Assembly: GCA_018713005.1 (NCBI GenBank)
Contig: DVFX01000109.1
Span: forward strand, 1 to 16,242
Direction of reading: 5' to 3'
Length of the DNA stretch: 16,242 bases
Source: Scatomorpha gallistercoris
GTDB taxonomy: Bacteria > Bacillota > Clostridia > Oscillospirales > Oscillospiraceae
Part shown: positions 13,641-16,242 of the stretch, piece after piece
How positions within the stretch are numbered: position 1 is the first letter of the stretch
How the letters are laid out: every line of letters starts with the position of its first letter
Translations under genes and position numbers: made by a program
Notes under the pieces: model-generated
Seen by the model: only the letters and a program-made list of their open reading frames with translations
Told to the model about the DNA's origin: nothing
Database searches by the model: none

Positions 13641-14297
13641 ATGGCAAACAACCGCAAGAAGAACAGCCCGGCAGGTATAATCTTTGCCCTGCTGATGCTC
13701 ATAGTCATAGTAATAGCGCTGGTCATCGTGCTGCGCTCCTGCTCCGCCACGGACGACGGCGGGGACGGCACCACTCCACCGGTACAGACCGGTGAGGTCT
13801 CCAATGCGCCGGTGACAACGCCCGGCTCTGGGAGTGCCGCGCCCAGCACGCCCTCCACCGCGCCCAGTGCCGCGCCCACTCCGACCGCCACCCCGGAGCC
13901 CACTCCATCGCCCACCCCGGCCCCTCCGGCCATTGAGAGCAGCGGCTCCTTCCGCTCCGACACCGGCACGTCCCTGAACATCCGTGTCGACTGGCAGATA
14001 TCCGGCTCCGGCAGCAGCGCGACGCTGCTCGCCACCGTGTACGCCGAGAGCTACAGCCTGTTCAGCCAGGGGGCCTGGCACGCCGGATGCCTTACTATTA
14101 ACGGCCAGGACTACTACTTCGACACCGAGGCCATAGAGTACGAGGGACCCGGCCAGGGCACCAACCTGCTCGGCACAGTCACCGCCCCGGTGGATACCAG
14201 CTCGCTGCCCACCAGCGCGTCGCTGACCTGGCATTTCCAGGGCACTTATGGCGACACCGAGCTTGACAGCATTGTCGCCACCGGCACGATAGGCTGA
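13641..14297 (+). CDS. Membrane-anchored extracellular protein with Pro/Thr linker, unknown function
   Basis: A 218-residue protein whose family I do not recognise. Residues 5-7 are basic and 11-31 form one long hydrophobic helix, so the N-terminus is an uncleaved anchor or signal. LRSC at 31-34 resembles a lipobox but has Arg at -2, so lipidation is doubtful. Residues 38-100 are a low-complexity linker rich in Pro, Thr, Ala and Ser with repeated TP pairs, typical of wall-spanning linkers. Residues 101-218 are polar, rich in Ser, Thr, Gly and aromatic residues, and look like a beta-sandwich displayed outside. AGAGGTGAT precedes the ATG. It lies 21 bp after dpaL but has its own promoter and terminator. 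The organism-specific role is unknown. Confidence 0.8.
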   Translation: MANNRKKNSPAGIIFALLMLIVIVIALVIVLRSCSATDDGGDGTTPPVQTGEVSNAPVTTPGSGSAAPSTPSTAPSAAPTPTATPEPTPSPTPAPPAIESSGSFRSDTGTSLNIRVDWQISGSGSSATLLATVYAESYSLFSQGAWHAGCLTINGQDYYFDTEAIEYEGPGQGTNLLGTVTAPVDTSSLPTSASLTWHFQGTYGDTELDSIVATGTIG

Positions 14298-14305
14298 CAA
14301 AATTC

Positions 14306-14337
14306 AAAAGACGCAGGTTCAGCCTGCGTCTTTTTTT
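14306..14337. terminator. Bidirectional terminator overlapping the YitT stop codon
   Basis: A 12-bp stem (14306-14317 with 14323-14334) and a 5-nt loop, ending in seven T on the + strand (14331-14337). It ends the anchored-protein gene. The YitT gene, coming from the other side, ends inside it: its stop lies in the loop (14319-14321) and the right arm encodes its last residues (KKDAG). On the - strand the hairpin is followed by TTTTGAATTTT, so it can also terminate that transcript. Confidence 0.9.
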
Positions 14338-15221
14338 GCCTGCATCTGTTTGATCTGCGTATACGGTATGTCGTCGTCTTTAATCGTGTAGCCTCGCCCG
14401 GAGACGTCGCGGACGGAGCTCACCGTTATAAATGCGTTGGGGTCGGCGCTTATGGCGGCGCGCTTGACCTCGTTCATCCAGCGTATAGGCACGACGCAGA
14501 GCACCACGTCGCACTCCTGCCTGCGGAGCCCCGTGCGCCCGTGCAGCAGCGTTACGCCCCTGTCCATCTCCAGCAGCTGCTCTGCAATCTCCTCGTTGTG
14601 CTCGGAAAAAATCTGGAACTGCACGTTCCCATGGCCCAGGAGTATCACCCTGTTCATCACGACGGTGTAGAGCGTGGCATATATGCCGCTGAGCACTACG
14701 GCCTCGAGGTCTGAGCTCGGCAGCTGCGCGGCGATTATCGCCACGTCGATGGCGTAGAGCGTCGGCGCAATCGGTATCCTGAACTTGCGGTTGAGGATTA
14801 TTGGTATGACGTCGCTGCCGCCGCTGGAGCCGCCCGCCCGGATTATCATGCCGAGCCCCACGCCCTCAAGTACGCCTGCGCAAATTGCGGCGTACAGCGG
14901 GTCGTCAAGCAGCGTGTGCAGCGCGGTTATGCTCTGGAATATGCCCAGGAAGGCGGGAAAGGCCACGGAGCCGATAACTATCGTCGCCGCGAAGCGCCAC
15001 CCGAGCACGATGAGCCCCAGGAGCAGCAGCACGGCGTTGCATATACTGACCACGGCCGTCACGTTGGAGCCGAAGTATATCTCCGCCAGACGACCGATGC
15101 CCGTCACACCGGGTACAAGCATATTGTATGGCAGCACGAACACTCCCATGGAAAACGCGCTGAGCGCCGTGCCAAGCAGGACCATAATTACCCTGCCCAC
15201 CCCGTCGACAAGTTTGTTCAC
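14319..15221 (-). CDS. YitT family membrane protein (DUF161/DUF2179)
   Basis: A 300-residue protein with an N-terminal membrane domain of about five or six segments (residues 8-200) and a cytoplasmic C-terminal DUF2179 domain (about 215-290). The glycine-rich segment IIRAGGSSGGSDVIPIILNRK is the hallmark of the YitT family, as is GVTLLHGRTGLRR at the start of the DUF2179 domain. The role of the family is not known. The start is GTG at 15221, with GAGGTGG 8 bp upstream. It has a perfect consensus promoter and its stop lies inside a shared bidirectional terminator, so it is a single-gene unit. Length matches the family. Confidence 0.9.
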   Translation of the reverse strand: MNKLVDGVGRVIMVLLGTALSAFSMGVFVLPYNMLVPGVTGIGRLAEIYFGSNVTAVVSICNAVLLLLGLIVLGWRFAATIVIGSVAFPAFLGIFQSITALHTLLDDPLYAAICAGVLEGVGLGMIIRAGGSSGGSDVIPIILNRKFRIPIAPTLYAIDVAIIAAQLPSSDLEAVVLSGIYATLYTVVMNRVILLGHGNVQFQIFSEHNEEIAEQLLEMDRGVTLLHGRTGLRRQECDVVLCVVPIRWMNEVKRAAISADPNAFITVSSVRDVSGRGYTIKDDDIPYTQIKQMQAKKDAG

Positions 15222-15263
15222 TCACGCCACCTCTTTCTCTATAACTTGCGCACAACAAACAGA

Positions 15264-15292
15264 ATTATAAATTCGGAAGCGCAAATTGTCAA
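15264..15292 (-). promoter_or_regulatory. Perfect consensus sigma-A promoter of the yitT-type gene
   Basis: On the - strand TTGACA (15292-15287), a 17-bp spacer and TATAAT (15269-15264), identical to the consensus at all 12 positions. The leader to the GTG start is about 37 nt. Confidence 0.85.
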
Positions 15293-15418
15293 CACGTCCC
15301 CTTGTGACGTTTGCATATGTTTTGTACTCGAATGATGCGCTGTGTCATCATATTAACCAAGCAGCGATTGAGCATGCTAAATTACACGCTGAATGAAGCT
15401 CCCAGCAAAATATGTTAT

Positions 15419-15457
15419 AAAAAAGCCCCCTGCAAAGCGCTTTGCTTTGCAGGGGGC
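15419..15457 (-). terminator. Intrinsic terminator after ppdK
   Basis: A perfect 14-bp stem (15425-15438 with 15444-15457) and a 5-nt loop. On the - strand it is followed by six T. It begins 26 bp after the ppdK stop. The stretch from 15293 to 15418 between it and the yitT promoter holds no gene or other signal that I can support. Confidence 0.9.
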
Positions 15458-15483
15458 CGTTCATTTATGCGGGAACTACGCTA

Positions 15484-16242
15484 TCAGGCACGGGGATTCT
15501 TAATCTGGGCCTGGGCGGCAGCCATGCGGGCGATGGGCACGCGGAAGGGGCTGCAGGAGACGTAGTCGAGGCCGGTGCGGTGGCAGAACTCGACGGAGCT
15601 GGGCTCGCCGCCGTGCTCGCCGCAGATGCCGAGGTGGATGTCGGGGCGGGTGGAACGGCCGAGCTTGCAGGCCATGTCGACCAGCTTGCCGACGCCGACC
15701 TGGTCGAGGCGCTCGAACGGGTCGTTGTCGAATATCTGCTTCTCGTAGTAGCTGGGCAGGAAGCTGCCGGCGTCGTCACGGGAGAAGCCGAAGGTCATCT
15801 GGGTGAGGTCGTTGGTGCCGAAGGAGAAGAACTCGGCCTCCTTGGCGATCTCGTCGGCGGTCAGGGCCGCGCGCGGGATCTCAATCATGGTGCCGACCAG
15901 GTACTTGAGGTCGCTGCCCTTCTCTTCCTTGACCTTCTCGGCGGTGGCCTTGACGATGTTGGAGACGTACTTGAGCTCCTTGAACTCGCAGGTCAGCGGG
16001 ATCATGATCTCGGGCACGATGTCGTAGCCGCACTCGGCCTTGACATTGATGGCGGCCTCGATGATGGCGCGGGTCTGCATCTCGGCGATTTCGGGGTACT
16101 TGACGGGCAGGCGGCAGCCGCGGAAGCCCATCATCGGGTTGTTCTCGTGCAGGCTCTCGATGGTGCCCTTGACGTACTCGTAGGTGAGACCCATGTCGTT
16201 GGCGAGCGCCTGGATGTCCTCGTCGGCGGTGGGCAGGAACTC
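15484..16242 (-). CDS. ppdK: Pyruvate phosphate dikinase (C-terminal part)
   Basis: The last 252 residues of pyruvate phosphate dikinase, about 875 residues when complete; the gene runs off the right window edge. It interconverts pyruvate, ATP and phosphate with PEP, AMP and pyrophosphate in the cytoplasm, and anaerobes use it in glycolysis or gluconeogenesis. The PEP/pyruvate-binding barrel is seen: NPMMGFRGCRL, the MIEIPRAAL strand, SFGTNDLTQMTFGFSRDD, and GICGEHGGEPSSVEF carrying the catalytic Cys. The reading frame continues upstream of the ATG at 16194 to the window edge. It ends in a clear terminator. Isoleucine is encoded almost only by ATC, unlike most neighbours, which suggests high expression. 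Confidence 0.96.
   Translation of the reverse strand, partial: EFLPTADEDIQALANDMGLTYEYVKGTIESLHENNPMMGFRGCRLPVKYPEIAEMQTRAIIEAAINVKAECGYDIVPEIMIPLTCEFKELKYVSNIVKATAEKVKEEKGSDLKYLVGTMIEIPRAALTADEIAKEAEFFSFGTNDLTQMTFGFSRDDAGSFLPSYYEKQIFDNDPFERLDQVGVGKLVDMACKLGRSTRPDIHLGICGEHGGEPSSVEFCHRTGLDYVSCSPFRVPIARMAAAQAQIKNPRA

Noticed and set aside
15311..15565. 84-codon + strand frame between the yitT promoter and ppdK
   Set aside because: No ribosome binding site, it runs through the ppdK terminator hairpin and into ppdK antisense, and has no family resemblance.

Overview
The window looks like a chromosomal segment of a high-GC clostridial Firmicute, most plausibly an Oscillospiraceae-type anaerobe. 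The grounds are strong AGGAGG-type ribosome binding sites, sigma-A-type promoters, an ECF S component paired with a type III pantothenate kinase, a YitT protein, pyruvate phosphate dikinase and a DUF378 protein. The organism is inferred from gene content only. No mobile elements, tRNA, rRNA or CRISPR array were seen.

Region 1 (1-3188, + strand): the C-terminal part of a MalG-type sugar ABC permease overlaps (ATGA) a cytoplasmic GH13 cyclomaltodextrinase/neopullulanase. A LacI-family regulator follows. Its probable promoter lies inside a perfect 15-bp inverted repeat. This is an oligosaccharide uptake and breakdown module.

Region 2 (3240-5317): on the - strand, an ECF S component (probable pantothenate transporter) and coaX form a two-gene CoA-precursor operon. 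Upstream, a good promoter and a strong intrinsic terminator, both on the - strand, bracket about 110 nt without an ORF, which is a candidate small RNA. A small DUF378 membrane protein lies beyond it on the + strand.

Region 3 (5326-12364) is the most interesting part. A tight - strand operon encodes an NAD-type ketopantoate-reductase-like dehydrogenase, a two-subunit UxaA/SuyAB-type dehydratase or lyase (small SAF subunit plus large subunit), a LarA-family nickel-pincer racemase/epimerase with all four key residues, and an IlvD/Edd-family dehydratase. Divergently transcribed is a YkvI-type (COG3949) membrane transporter. The shared 350-bp intergenic region carries two promoters and two operator-like palindromes. 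Together these suggest a regulated pathway that imports, epimerises, oxidises and dehydrates a hydroxy acid or sugar acid. The substrate cannot be read from the sequence.

Region 4 (12412-16242): a PLP-dependent diaminopropionate ammonia-lyase (+), then an anchored extracellular protein with a Pro/Thr linker (+). Convergent to it is a YitT-family membrane protein (-) driven by a perfect consensus promoter. Last is the C-terminal third of pyruvate phosphate dikinase (-), cut by the window edge. Most transcription units end in clear intrinsic terminators.
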